Of a DNA stretch of 52,382 nucleotides, positions 10,549 through 19,855 are shown piece after piece. How positions within the stretch are numbered: position 1 is the stretch's first letter; every line of letters begins with the position of its first letter. The position numbers were made by a program, and so were the translations under genes. The DNA is taken from positions 1-52,382 of the forward strand of contig JACRKZ010000181.1 of assembly GCA_016235455.1 (NCBI GenBank), given 5' to 3'. This stretch comes from Armatimonadota bacterium (lineage in GTDB: Bacteria; Armatimonadota; UBA10988). Below the pieces are notes generated by a model that saw only the letters and a program-made list of their open reading frames with translations, made no database searches and was not told the origin of the DNA.

Positions 10549-10566
10549 CCGACGATGGAGCCATCG

Positions 10567-12378
10567 ATGCCCCGATCGACACACCGCCGCCACGGTGCCA
10601 TTGGCGCCCTCCTGCTGGTGATGGCGATGGTCGGCCTGGCTCGGACTGGCCTTTCCGCCGCCGAGCGGACCGCGTGGCGCGGTGAGGCGGCCGGTATACC
10701 CGACTACCGGCTCGCCGAGCAGACCTTCTTCGCGCCAGCCGAAGCCGGCCGCAACGCGCGGCAGGTCTTTGCCTGGTACATGCCCTGCACGGCGGTCTTC
10801 CCCTCGTGGGACGCGGCTTCGGTCGAGCAGCGCGAGGCCAACTTCCTCGCCGAGATCCAGATGGCGCAGTCGATGGGGATCGACGGCTTCGGGCTGGACA
10901 TCATGGACACGAACGAGAACTACCACCGCTCGGTCGAAGCCATGTTCCGCGCCGCCAAGCAGCTTGGCACCGGGTTCAAGCTGCTCTTCGTGTTCGACTA
11001 CGGCCGCCCGTCGCTCGATGAGCGCGCCGCGGACATCGCCCTGTTGCTCCGGCAGTATGCCGGGCATGAGGCCTACGCGACGGTCGATGGCCGGCCGCTG
11101 GTCTCTGCGTATGCGCCCGACGGCTGGGTGACCGAGGATGGCAAACCAGCCCCGGCGGCCAGCGCGCGTTGGTGGCGCGAGCACGTCACCTTGCCGTCTC
11201 GGGCCGCGGGCCGCGAGCTGTGCTGTGTACCGGCCACATTCCGTCAGATCTGGAGTGGCGGCGGCCAAGCCGCGGTGGACGATGAGATCGCCGCCTGGGG
11301 TGACGCCATCGACGGTCTGTCCATGTGGCAGATACAGCTTTCTCCGGTCGGCGGCGGCCTGACGGTGCTGGAGCGGCAGGCCAAGACGCTGCATGCGGCA
11401 GGGAAGGCATGGATGGCCACCGTTGCGCTGCAGTACTGGTGTGGCGCCAGCCAGAGCGTGCCGAGCTGGTATTGGCGACCCGGCCAAGCGTCGACGCCGA
11501 CCTGCGTCAATGGCACGTACTTCGAGCACCAGGGCGGCCAGGGCCTGGACGCCCAATGGCGCTCCGTGCTGGACGTGCAGCGGCCTGAGTGGGTCATGCT
11601 GCTGACCTGGAACGACTACAACGAGTCCTACATCGTGCCTGTCGACGACTTGCGCCGGTACCGCAACGGCACGGCGCAGGCGCCGCTGGGCTGGTACAAG
11701 TCGATGGCCGGCCTCGACGAACTCAACCGCTACTACATTCAGTGGTACAAGACGGGCGTCCAGCCGACCATCACGACCGACACACTGTTCTATGCTTACC
11801 GGACCCACGGTCACGCACTGGCCCCGACAGCCGACCCACGCTCTCCGGTGAAGATCGGCAACGGGCCGTTTGCCGACAGCCTCTACCTGACGACGGCGCT
11901 CACCGCACCAGCGCGGGTGGTGGTCAACTCGGGATCCGTCCAGGTCCTACACCAGGCACCAGCGGGGATCCACCACTATGCGGTGCCGTTCCACGCAGGG
12001 CGGCAGTCGTTCAGCCTGCGGCGCGACGATGTCGAGATCGCCCAAGGCGAAGGCGAGCCGATAGCGGAGCGGATCGACCGTGCCGGTCGATACCTTCACC
12101 AGTGTCGCCGCCTGGTCGCTGAACAACGATGGCGGGGCCGGCGCCTCGTGCAGCGCCGACGGGAATGGCGCCATGCGCGTCGTCTACGACGCTGCGGGCG
12201 CGAACAAGTGGGGCAACCTGACTCGCGCCGTCACCGCGCCGGCCGACTGGCTGGCGGTCACCTTCCGCCTGCGCGTGCTCCGCGCGCAGCCCGGCGCGGC
12301 CATGCATTTGTGGCTCATGGAGGCCGATGGCGACGCACACATGACCGAGATCCTGCCCGGCGGCAAGCGCGTGGCTGA
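10567..12378 (+). CDS. Secreted GH71-like alpha-glucanase, 3' end out of frame
   Basis: The reading frame carries a signal peptide (GAIGALLLVMAMVGLA...) and a GH71 (alpha-1,3-glucanase) catalytic region: YMPCTAVF, MGIDGFGLDIMD, and TWNDYNESYIVP near the end of the barrel, then a small beta-rich domain. Similarity to protein-like sequence stops near 12075 (GEPIAERI). The last ~100 codons to 12378 are Arg-rich shadow sequence, while real coding continues in another frame from 12065-12080. So the natural end of this gene is lost by a frameshift or deletion, or it was fused to the next gene. ATG 10567 is preferred over ATG 10555 because GGAG (10557-10560) lies six bases upstream of it. Confidence 0.7.
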   Translation: MPRSTHRRHGAIGALLLVMAMVGLARTGLSAAERTAWRGEAAGIPDYRLAEQTFFAPAEAGRNARQVFAWYMPCTAVFPSWDAASVEQREANFLAEIQMAQSMGIDGFGLDIMDTNENYHRSVEAMFRAAKQLGTGFKLLFVFDYGRPSLDERAADIALLLRQYAGHEAYATVDGRPLVSAYAPDGWVTEDGKPAPAASARWWREHVTLPSRAAGRELCCVPATFRQIWSGGGQAAVDDEIAAWGDAIDGLSMWQIQLSPVGGGLTVLERQAKTLHAAGKAWMATVALQYWCGASQSVPSWYWRPGQASTPTCVNGTYFEHQGGQGLDAQWRSVLDVQRPEWVMLLTWNDYNESYIVPVDDLRRYRNGTAQAPLGWYKSMAGLDELNRYYIQWYKTGVQPTITTDTLFYAYRTHGHALAPTADPRSPVKIGNGPFADSLYLTTALTAPARVVVNSGSVQVLHQAPAGIHHYAVPFHAGRQSFSLRRDDVEIAQGEGEPIAERIDRAGRYLHQCRRLVAEQRWRGRRLVQRRREWRHARRLRRCGREQVGQPDSRRHRAGRLAGGHLPPARAPRAARRGHAFVAHGGRWRRTHDRDPARRQARG

Positions 12379-13924
12379 CGCTCCGGCCGGCACTTGGCTC
12401 ACCGTGCGCATCCCCATCGCCTCGTTGGCCTATCAGCCGCGCGGCGACAAGAAGCCCGACATCGGCAGCGTCAACCGCATGTTGCTCGGCTGCAACTACG
12501 AAGCTCTGCAGGTACTCGTGGACGACCTGGCCTTCGAGACCGGACCGCCGCCCAAGCTCGCGCCCCTGCCCCGCAGCGCCGTCTGGCAACCCGTCGATGG
12601 CCCGCGCGGCCGCTTGGCACTGCTCGACGAGCCGGGCCTGGCGCGCACCGCCGGCGGCTTCGACCCCGCCAAACTGGCGCCGCGTCTGACCGCCGCCGGC
12701 TTTGGCGTGACGCTGGTGCGCGCGGGCGACCTGGCCGACGCGCAGCGGCTCAACCGCGCCACGTTCGACCTGCTGCTGCTCAACGCGCCCGACTGGCCCA
12801 TCGCCTGCCGCGAGCCGCTGCTGGCCTACCTCCGGTCGGGCGGCGCGTTCCTGTCGCTGGGCGGCTACGCCTTCGACCGGCCGATGGCCTACACCGACAA
12901 CGGCTGGGAAGCGATGCCCGCCGATGCACCGGCCAACCGGGTGAACGCGCGCTTTGGCAAGCCGGGCGACACTATGGGCCTGGAGCCCACGCAGATCGGC
13001 CTGTTCGACCCCACGGCGACGCTGACCCGCGTGGCCAGCGCCGAACTGGGCGGCCGCCGGCTGACCGGCGCCTTCGAGGGCCATGCCGGCGTGTCCATGG
13101 CCGGGCTCAACTCGCCGGTCTTCCCCGACCAGCACGGCGAGACTCAGGACCTGGGCCAGACCTACGACAGCCTGGGCCGGCCGCGTGGCGCGTTGGGCGT
13201 CATCGCGCAGTTCTTCGACGGGCCGTTCAAGGGCGGCGCCTGGGGCGGGTTCGGCGTCAGCAACCGCGACCTGTTCGCCGACGATGCTTTTGGGCTGGAG
13301 CCGCTGCTGTTTGCCTGCGACCGGCTGGTGAGCGGGCTCTACCTGCGTCTGCCCGAGGCCGATCCGCCGTGTGCGCGGCCCGGCGAGAAGGTCAAGCTGA
13401 CGGTCACCGTGGCTAACCGCGGCCGTGCGCAGCAGATCGCCGAGGTGGCGCTGCGCATCGATGATCAGGTGGTGGCGGCTCCGAAGCTGGCCATCGCCGC
13501 CGGCGCGGTGGGGACCGTGTCGCTCGATCAGCCCGCGACCGGCAGCTATCACCCGGTTGTGGCGGAGCTGGCCTTGGCCGGCAAGCCACAGGTCACCAGC
13601 GAGTCCGCCTACACCGTCTGGGACGAGGCGCAGGTCAAGGCGGGCCGCGACATCGCCTGGCGCGACAACGCCTTCTGGACCGCGGGCCGACCGGCCTTCC
13701 TGACCGGCACCAACCAGACCGGCGTCATGTGGCACAGCCCGCGCGAGAACCCGCTGACCTGGGATCGTGACTTCGCCGCCATGGCTGACCACGGGCTGAG
13801 CGTGTGGCGGGTGCTGCACTTCTCGCCATTCGGCACACTGGTCAATGGCCAGCGCACCGACAACCCGCGGTGGAGGTCGACGCCAACTCGCCGGTGCATC
13901 GCCAGCTCTATGAGCGTTATCTGA
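12080..13924 (+). pseudogene. N-terminal half of a broken multidomain glycosidase (CBM-like, ThuA/GATase-like, barrel start)
   Basis: Coding sequence in the second frame from about 12065 (GTG 12080 is the first possible start) to about 13868. Visible parts: a CBM11-like beta-sandwich (DTFTSVAAWSLNNDGG ... WLAVTFRLRVL); a class-I-amidotransferase/ThuA-like Rossmann unit (FDLLLLNAPDW, YLRSGGAFLSLGG); a beta-rich segment; then the first strands of a clan GH-A-like barrel (FLTGTNQTGVMW, MADHGLSVWRVLHF). It lacks its own signal peptide, and the upstream frame stops at 12062. Past ~13868 the frame becomes shadow sequence, while the barrel resumes in a different frame. It is either one gene interrupted twice or two genes joined by loss of DNA. 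Confidence 0.6.
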
Positions 13925-15579
13925 CCGAGCGGCACGGCGACCTGGTCAAGGCCCGCGCCTGGCTCGGCCTGGCCGCCGATGCGCCGTTGGTGCCCGCGGC
14001 GGGAGACGGTAGCTGGGGCGACCTGAAGGCCGTGGCGTTCGAAGAGTTCCGCACCTGGCTGCTGCAGCGCTGGGTCCGCGAGAACGTGGCCGGGCTCAAG
14101 GAGGGCAACCCCAAGGTGCCCGTGACCGTGGGCTACCTGCAGTCACGGCATCCGGCGGACAAGATCGACGGCCAGAAGGGCCTCGATTTTGCCAACATGC
14201 ACAGCTACGACGCCTCGCGCGCGTTCTACACGTCGTTCCGCTTCATCGACCGCCGCCCCTATGGCCAGGGCCTGACGCTGGGCGAGTTCGGCGCGCGCAC
14301 ACTGCATGAGCTGCGCGTGCGCGGTGGCGATGGCGAGGCCGGCGATGCCGACCGTCGACTGTTCAACACCACCGTCGGCCTGGCCTTCGGCGCCGGCGGC
14401 TCGATGGCGCTGAACTGGTGCTTCCGCGGGCTGCCCGATGTGGTCTTCCCCTGGGAGCTGTTCCGTTCCGACCGTGTCGGCCGGCCGCCGTTGGCTGACT
14501 TCGCCGCGCTGACGCTGGCCACCCGCGGCGTGAAGCCGACCTACCAGCCGCCGGCGGCCTACCTGCTCGTCCCCGATAGCAATCGCCTCGGGCCACGCTA
14601 TGGCGACATCGACAACGCCCTGGCCCGTAGCATCGAGACGCTGCACAGCCTGCATGTGCCGTTTGCGCTGCTCCACGAGCGTGATCTGCGCCTCCCAGCC
14701 GAAGCCAAGGCGCTGTTCTGGCCGGTGCCCTACTGCCCGAGCGACGCGGCCTTCGCCAAGGTCGAGGCCTGGGTCAAGGCCGGCGGCCGGCTGTACTTGT
14801 CAGGCGATGTGAGCTTCGACGAGCAGCGACACGGCACGCGCGGCGACCGCCTGACCAGGCTCGGCCTGGCGGCAACAACCGGACGCGACCCGTTCGGCGC
14901 GAACGATGCGAACGCGGCCTCGGTCACGGTCAAGGCGGGTGCCGGCGCGGTGACCTTCGTGCCCAGCCCGGTGGAGATGAGCGCGCCGGGCCGGCTGCCG
15001 GAACTGTACGCCGCCTTCGCCAAGGAGGCGGGCATCGCGCGTTGGGCGGTGACGCCAGACGTGGCCGAGGTGCAGGTGGGCAGCGTCCTGTCGCTGGACG
15101 GCTCGACCGCCTGGGTAGCCGCCAGCTGGGGTCAGGAGCGCGATGTGACCGTTGGCGGCGTGAGGCTGAAGGTGGCGCGCGACGACCTGGGGCTGGTGCA
15201 TGTCGGCGCCGACGGCGCGGTGCGCACGGTCTATGCGCAGGGCGACGTGGCCGGCATTGCGTCGGCGGACGGCCCGTTCATGGCGCTGTCCGGCAGCACC
15301 GTGGATCTGCGCGCCTCGGCCAGCCTGGTCGTGGCGCCGCTGGGCGCGAAGTCGCTGGCGCTGACCACCAGGCGCGCCTGGCAGGCGCCGACGGCCAGTG
15401 TGGGTGAGGTGCGCGGCGGCCGCTGGCATGAACTGGCCAAGCTGCCGGTGCGCGCCGACGGCGGCCAGGTGAAGCTGACGCTGGGCGAGGACTACCTGAA
15501 CACCTACGTGGTCGTCGCCGAGCCCGCGGCGCTGGCCGCGGCCGAGCAGGCACTCGTCGGCGCGGTTCTGATGCGCTGA
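13870..15579 (+). pseudogene. C-terminal half of the broken glycosidase (rest of barrel and beta-domains)
   Basis: Genuine coding begins around GTG 13870 (VEVDANSPVHRQLYERYL). It covers the later part of a clan GH-A-like barrel, including FANMHSYDAS and LTLGEFGA (Glu at 14284-14286, likely the nucleophile), then a Rossmann-like beta-galactosidase trimerisation-type region (LFWPVPYCPSDA, VKAGGRLYLSGD) and C-terminal beta-domains. The segment that should carry strands 3-4 and the acid/base Asn-Glu motif, expected between the end of the previous fragment and LYERYL, is absent. This implies an out-of-frame deletion rather than a single-base slip. Activity is unlikely if the sequence is correct. 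The 15583 stem-loop ends the unit. Confidence 0.6.
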
Positions 15580-15582
15580 ACA

Positions 15583-15640
15583 AACCACAGCGGCGCAGAG
15601 ATCCCGGTCTGTCGATCGGAATCTCTGCGCCGCTGCGGTT
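15583..15640. terminator. Bidirectional terminator between convergent genes
   Basis: Twenty-base inverted arms (15583-15602 and 15621-15640) with one mismatch and an 18-nt loop. The left arm begins AACCACAGCGGC. On the minus-strand transcript the mismatch becomes a G-U pair. It lies in the 73-bp gap between the glycosidase remnant (plus) and the sugar isomerase (minus). Confidence 0.7.
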
Positions 15641-15652
15641 GAGTTGAGCAGC

Positions 15653-16645
15653 CTAGCGGTCGAACTGACCGTCGAAGGCGATGTTGCTCGGCGCGAAGTC
15701 GAGGTCGCGGACGAACTCGCAGGCCTCGCGGGCGCCGTGGTCGCGGTCCATGCCGCTGTCTTCCCACTCGACGCTGAGCGGGCCCTGGTAGTTGATGCGG
15801 TTGAGCCCGCGGATGATCGCCTCGAAGTCGATGTCACCACGGCCCGGCGAGCGGAAGTCCCAACCGCGGCGGTAGTCGCCGAAGTTGATGTGGCTGGCCA
15901 GGATGCTGCTCACGCCGTCGAGCGTGACGATGGCGTCCTTGATGTGGACGTGGAAGATCCGGTCGCCGAATCGCTCGATGAACTTGGCGGGATCGATCAG
16001 CTGCCAGCGCAGGTGGCTCGGGTCGAAGTTGAAGCCGAAGCACTCGTGGTAGTCGACGGCCTTGAGCGCGCGTTCGGTCGAGTAGATGTCATAGGCGATC
16101 TCGGTCGGGTGGACCTCGAGCGCGAACTTGACACCCAGGCGCTTGCACTCATCGAGGATGGGCATAAAGCGCTCGGCGAACTCGGCGTAGCCGGCATCCA
16201 CATCGGCATCGGAGGTGGGCGGGAAGAAGTAGAGCTTGTGCCAGATGGGCGAGCCGGTGAAGCCGTTGACGACGCTCAGGCCCATGTTGGCCGCGGCGCG
16301 CACGGTGGCGATCATCTCGGCGGTGGCGCGCTGGCGGACACCCTCGGCCTCGCCGTCGCCCCAGATGCGCTCGGGCAGAATGCTCTTGTGGCGCTCATCG
16401 ATGGGGTCGCACACGGCCTGGCCCACCAGGTGCGCGCTCAGCGCCCAGCAGTTGAGGCCATACTGCTTCAGCTTGCCCCAGCGGTCATCGCAATAGGCCT
16501 TGTCCTGGGCCTGCTCAACGTCGAAGAACTCACCCCAGCAGGGCAGTTCCACGCCGTCGTAGCCGAAGTCCTTGGCCTTGCGGAAGGCGTCGTCGGTCGA
16601 CAGGTCGGCCCACTGGCCGAGGAACAGAGTGACGGGTCGCGCCAT
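15653..16645 (-). CDS. TIM-barrel sugar phosphate isomerase/epimerase-like protein
   Basis: A 330-residue AP-endonuclease-2-like TIM barrel of the sugar isomerase/epimerase superfamily (xylose isomerase-like). Metal-site style residues occur at strand ends: ALEVHPTEIAYD (Glu), FGFNFDPSHL (Asp/His), VHIKDA (His/Lys/Asp) and SVEWEDSG (Glu). It is predicted cytosolic and to interconvert a keto/aldo sugar or inositol derivative; the exact substrate is unknown. The start ATG at 16645 has AGAGAGG about ten bases upstream. It stands alone, convergent with the glycosidase remnant and separated from metG by a long palindromic repeat. A member with oxidoreductase-linked catabolic function is equally possible. 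Confidence 0.85.
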   Translation of the reverse strand: MARPVTLFLGQWADLSTDDAFRKAKDFGYDGVELPCWGEFFDVEQAQDKAYCDDRWGKLKQYGLNCWALSAHLVGQAVCDPIDERHKSILPERIWGDGEAEGVRQRATAEMIATVRAAANMGLSVVNGFTGSPIWHKLYFFPPTSDADVDAGYAEFAERFMPILDECKRLGVKFALEVHPTEIAYDIYSTERALKAVDYHECFGFNFDPSHLRWQLIDPAKFIERFGDRIFHVHIKDAIVTLDGVSSILASHINFGDYRRGWDFRSPGRGDIDFEAIIRGLNRINYQGPLSVEWEDSGMDRDHGAREACEFVRDLDFAPSNIAFDGQFDR

Positions 16646-16779
16646 GGTTGGTACACCTCTCTTGATGGTCGGATCTTGGTTGTAAGTATGCTATTGGACC
16701 GCCGTGGGGCGAGTCCTTCCAGTTAGTCTCTAGCCCAGCGTGATCGGGGTCCCGGCGTTCACGGTGACCAGCCCATGCC

Positions 16780-16894
16780 CGATCTGGGAGCGCCAAGCTC
16801 CAGCTTGGCATCCACCAGGGCCAACGGTCCCTGATGGCCGGTCGCGAGAGCGGTCGCGGCACGTGCCAAGCTGGCGCTTGGCGCTCCCAGATCG
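16780..16894. repeat. Long palindromic intergenic element
   Basis: Thirty-one-base inverted arms (16780-16810 and 16864-16894) with a single mismatch; the core reads GGGAGCGCCAAGC on each strand. The 53-nt interior can form a second hairpin (CCACCAGGG / CCCTGATGG). It lies in the otherwise gene-free 300 bp between metG and the isomerase, where no other feature was seen apart from the short isomerase leader. From memory, closely similar sequences are scattered in many environmental genomes, which would make this a REP-like dispersed repeat; this was not checked here. Confidence 0.8.
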
Positions 16895-16945
16895 AGCACG
16901 AGCAGAGCCGATCGGCAGCGTCGTTCCTCAACCACGCACGCCGCC

Positions 16946-18979
16946 TCAGCGCACCTCCAGCCCGCTCCGCACCGGCCGCAGGGTGGTCAGGATGACGACG
17001 TCCTCATCCTCGGTCGCCGCCAGCAACATGCCCTCCGACACCTCGCCGCGCAGCTTGCGCGGCTCCAGGTTGGCCACGATGATGATCGTCTGGCCGACCA
17101 GGTCCTCGGGCTGGTAGTGCTGCGCGATGCCAGCGAGGATCTGTCGCGGCTTGCCACCCACGTCGAGCTGCAGCTTGAGCAGCTTGTCCGCCTTGGGGAT
17201 GCGCTCGGCCGCCACCACCGTCGCGGTCATCAGTTGGGTCTCGCGGAACCCGTCGTACGTTACGTACTTGGGTTCCGGCTCGGGTTCGGGCTGCGGCTCC
17301 GGCGATGCCGGAGACGTTAGGCGCGCGGCCTCGGCTTCCACCTGCTCGTCGGTGATCTTGGCGAACAGCGCCTCGGGCTCACGAACCAGCGGATGCCCCG
17401 CGGTCAGCAGGCTCGCCCCGGCCTGGTCCCAGGTGATGCCGTGCAGGTTGAGCAGCGCCCACAGCTTGGTCTGGGCGTTGGGCAGGAACGGCCCGAGCAC
17501 CACGCTGACCGCCGCGCAGACCTGGGCGCAGACGTGCAGCACCGTGGCGCAGCGCGCGGGATCGTCGCGGCGCAGCTTCCACGGTGCCTGGTGCTGGAAG
17601 TAGCCGTTGGCCTCGCTGGTGGCGGCCAGAACGGTGCGCAGGGCGCGTTTGAACTCGTACGCTTCGATCAGCGCGCCGACCTCGCCCGGCAGCCTGGCCA
17701 GCGTGTCCAGCAGCGCCTGATCCTCGGGCGTGAACTCGCCCGCGACGGGCACCTGGGCGTCGCAGTACTGGCCGATGAACTTGATCGTGCGCTGGACGAA
17801 GTTGCCCAGGTTGTCGTTCAGCTCACCATTGACCCGCTCGCGCAGGTCGGCCCACTTCCAGTCGCCGTCGCTGTTCTCGGGCAGGATGGTGGTCAGGTAG
17901 TAGCGCAGGTCATCGGGCGACCAACGTTCCAGCGCCTCGTGCAGCCAGACCGCGTGGTTGCGGCTGGTCGAGAACTTCTGCCCTTCGAGGTTGAGGAACT
18001 CGTTGGCCGGCACGTCCTCGGCCACGACATAGTCGCCGTGCGCCTCGCACATGGCCGGGAACAGCAGCGCGTGGAAGAAGATGTTGTCCTTGCCGATGAA
18101 ATGGACCAGCTTGGTGCCTTCTTTGTCGCACCACCAGTCGCGCCACGCGTCCGGCGTGCCCCGCTGCGCGGCCCACTCCTTGGTCGACGAGATGTAGCCG
18201 ATCGGCGCGTCGAACCACACGTACAGGACCTTGCCCTCATGGTCGGGCAGCGGCACGGGAATGCCCCAGTCCAGGTCGCGGGTCACCGCCCGGCTGCGCA
18301 GTTCCTCGGTGAACCAGCTCTCGCAGAAGCCGAGCACGTGCGGCCGCCAGCCTTGCCGCGAACCGATGTAGTCCTTCAGCCAGGGCTGCCAATCGCCCAG
18401 CGGGAAGTACCAGTGCTTGGTCTCGCGCGGCTCAGGCGTGGCGCCCGAAAGTGCGCTGCGCGGATTGACCAGCTTCAGCGGCTCGATGTCCTTACCGCAT
18501 TTCTCACACTGGTCGCCCGCGGCGTTCTCGTCGCCGCAGTGGTAGCAAGTGCCGCGCACCTGGCGGTCGGCCAGGAACTTGCCGAGTTCGGGGTCGTAGA
18601 GCTGCTGCGTGCTCTGCTCATGCAGCAGGCCCTTGTCGTGCAGGCAAGTGAAGAACTCCTGCGCCGTCTCGGTATGCACCGCGCGCGAGGTGCGCGAGAA
18701 GTTGTCGAACGAGATGCCCAGCGCGGCGAACCCGTCGCGGATCACCGCGTGGTACTGGTCGGCCACCTCCAGGGCGGTCTTGCCCAGCTTGCGCGCGGTC
18801 TCGGTGATGGCCGTGCCATACTCGTCGGAGCCGCAGATGTAGAGCACCTCGCGGCCACTGGCCCGCAGGTACCGCACGTAGATGTCGGCCGGCAGGTAGG
18901 CGCCGGCCACGTGGCCGATATGGATCGGGCCGTTGGCATACGGCAGGGCGCTCGTCACAAGATATCGTTGCGGATTCAC
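16946..18979 (-). CDS. metG: Methionine--tRNA ligase with C-terminal tRNA-binding domain
   Basis: A 677-residue class I synthetase that charges tRNA-Met in the cytosol. It has HIGH at residues 20-23, a zinc knuckle with two Cys pairs (CYHCG and CEKCG), and a KMSKS-loop variant KFSTSRN. An alpha-helical anticodon-binding domain is followed by a Pro/Glu-repeat linker (PEPQPEPEPEP) and an OB-fold tRNA-binding domain (RIPKADKLLKLQLDVGG, PRKLRGEVSEGM), as in dimeric long-form MetRS. The start is GTG 18979, chosen because GAGGAGA lies seven bases upstream and the protein then begins directly at NPQRYLVTSALPYANGP. The frame continues 13 codons further upstream with no ribosome site. Confidence 0.96.
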   Translation of the reverse strand: MNPQRYLVTSALPYANGPIHIGHVAGAYLPADIYVRYLRASGREVLYICGSDEYGTAITETARKLGKTALEVADQYHAVIRDGFAALGISFDNFSRTSRAVHTETAQEFFTCLHDKGLLHEQSTQQLYDPELGKFLADRQVRGTCYHCGDENAAGDQCEKCGKDIEPLKLVNPRSALSGATPEPRETKHWYFPLGDWQPWLKDYIGSRQGWRPHVLGFCESWFTEELRSRAVTRDLDWGIPVPLPDHEGKVLYVWFDAPIGYISSTKEWAAQRGTPDAWRDWWCDKEGTKLVHFIGKDNIFFHALLFPAMCEAHGDYVVAEDVPANEFLNLEGQKFSTSRNHAVWLHEALERWSPDDLRYYLTTILPENSDGDWKWADLRERVNGELNDNLGNFVQRTIKFIGQYCDAQVPVAGEFTPEDQALLDTLARLPGEVGALIEAYEFKRALRTVLAATSEANGYFQHQAPWKLRRDDPARCATVLHVCAQVCAAVSVVLGPFLPNAQTKLWALLNLHGITWDQAGASLLTAGHPLVREPEALFAKITDEQVEAEAARLTSPASPEPQPEPEPEPKYVTYDGFRETQLMTATVVAAERIPKADKLLKLQLDVGGKPRQILAGIAQHYQPEDLVGQTIIIVANLEPRKLRGEVSEGMLLAATEDEDVVILTTLRPVRSGLEVR

Positions 18980-19020
18980 ATCCGTCTCCTCTGGAATCAC
19001 AGGCTCGATGGTCAACACAA

Positions 19021-19066
19021 AGGCCCGTTTCCGGGCGTCAGCGAATGCCGCGCGGGAAACGGGCCT
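19021..19066 (-). terminator. Stem-loop upstream of metG (terminator or attenuator)
   Basis: A perfect 12-bp stem (AGGCCCGTTTCC / GGAAACGGGCCT) with a 22-nt loop, read on the minus strand, then a TTTGTGTT tail. It lies about 40 bases before the metG start and 160 bases after the preceding small gene, so it could end that transcript or attenuate metG. No T-box specifier structure was recognised. A smaller hairpin (GCTCAGC / GCTGAGC) is at 19146-19164; otherwise the 247-bp gap 18980-19226 holds nothing evident. Confidence 0.5.
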
Positions 19067-19226
19067 CGGTACGAACCTGGGGATCGATGGGCCGCCCGCG
19101 CTGCTAGCGAGGGCCTGCCATCAACCACGACGCGCGGCCAACCAAGCTCAGCGCGGAGCTGAGCGCCACCGGTATTCGGCTCGGGTAGGCACGCGTCACA
19201 ATCTCTCCTCGTCGTCGCCGCAGGAG

Positions 19227-19466
19227 CTACTCCTTGGCAGCCATCTCATCGGCCTTGGCGGCGTCGGCCACGTCCTTGGCTCGCGTGGCGGCGTCTTCCT
19301 TGGCCTCCAGCACACCCATAAACACAAACAGGCAGCCGGCCAGCAGCAGGACCAGGGCGATCAGTCCGCCCAGCAACTGCATGACGTTGTGCTTCTGCCA
19401 CATGCAGAGCAACAGGCCAACCACCAGCAGACCCGCGCCACTCCACAGCGTCTTCTTGCTATCCAT
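19227..19466 (-). CDS. Small two-helix membrane protein, unknown function
   Basis: A 79-residue protein. A short polar start (MDSKKTLWSG) is followed by two hydrophobic helices (AGLLVVGLLLCMW and LLGGLIALVLLLAGCLFVFMG) and a charged Ala/Lys/Asp/Glu-rich tail predicted helical. Start ATG 19466 is chosen over the longer open frame because the residues before it are Arg/Pro shadow-like and GAGGAG lies upstream. It begins 16 bp after the stop of another tiny membrane protein on the same strand and shares its promoter. No family was recognised. Confidence 0.65.
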   Translation of the reverse strand: MDSKKTLWSGAGLLVVGLLLCMWQKHNVMQLLGGLIALVLLLAGCLFVFMGVLEAKEDAATRAKDVADAAKADEMAAKE

Positions 19467-19482
19467 TGTTCCCGCCACTCCT

Positions 19483-19683
19483 CTACTTGCTGGCTTCGGC
19501 CTTCTTGGCCCGTAGGTCCGACGCACCGAACCACAGCAGAACCACGCCCGCCGCCACCACGAGGACCGGGATGCCGCCGCAAATCAGCAGCCCCAGCCCA
19601 TGCGCCATATGCCATCGGGTCAGGCCCACCAAGAACAAGAGCAGGAACGCGAACCCGGTCAGTATCGTTCCACCACCGCTCAT
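19483..19683 (-). CDS. Small membrane protein, first of a two-gene unit, unknown function
   Basis: A 66-residue protein with two predicted membrane helices (ILTGFAFLLLFLVGL and GIPVLVVAAGVVLLWFG) and a short basic C-terminus. ATG 19683 is preceded by a strong GGAGGAG site; the longer frame upstream overlaps the promoter and is not credible. It resembles other short DUF-type inner-membrane proteins only in general form. A near-consensus promoter at 19727-19755 suggests robust constitutive expression with its downstream partner. Confidence 0.65.
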   Translation of the reverse strand: MSGGGTILTGFAFLLLFLVGLTRWHMAHGLGLLICGGIPVLVVAAGVVLLWFGASDLRAKKAEASK

Positions 19684-19726
19684 GCTGTCTCCTCCCGCAG
19701 GCCCGTGCACACTGGGCGACATGGGC

Positions 19727-19755
19727 ATTATACGGAGCGCTCTGGGGCAAGTCAA
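19727..19755 (-). promoter_or_regulatory. Consensus sigma70-type promoter for the two small membrane proteins
   Basis: On the minus strand: TTGACT, a 17-bp spacer, TATAAT (ATTATA at 19727-19732 on the plus strand). The predicted start is about 37 bases before ATG 19683. It is the best-matching promoter in the window. Confidence 0.85.
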
Positions 19756-19855
19756 ACGCGCGGTTGCCAGAGGGTGTGAGTCGCGACCCGTGGGCATGCC
19801 GATTAGCACAGCAGCCATCGCCGGTGCTACATTAGCACCACAAGGGATACCAACC

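Noticed and set aside
12055..12090. Programmed ribosomal frameshift
   Set aside because: No slippery heptamer or following pseudoknot was seen, and the flanking domains look like remnants of two genes.
18980..19226. T-box or SAM-type riboswitch before metG
   Set aside because: No T-box core or S-box consensus; only plain hairpins are present.
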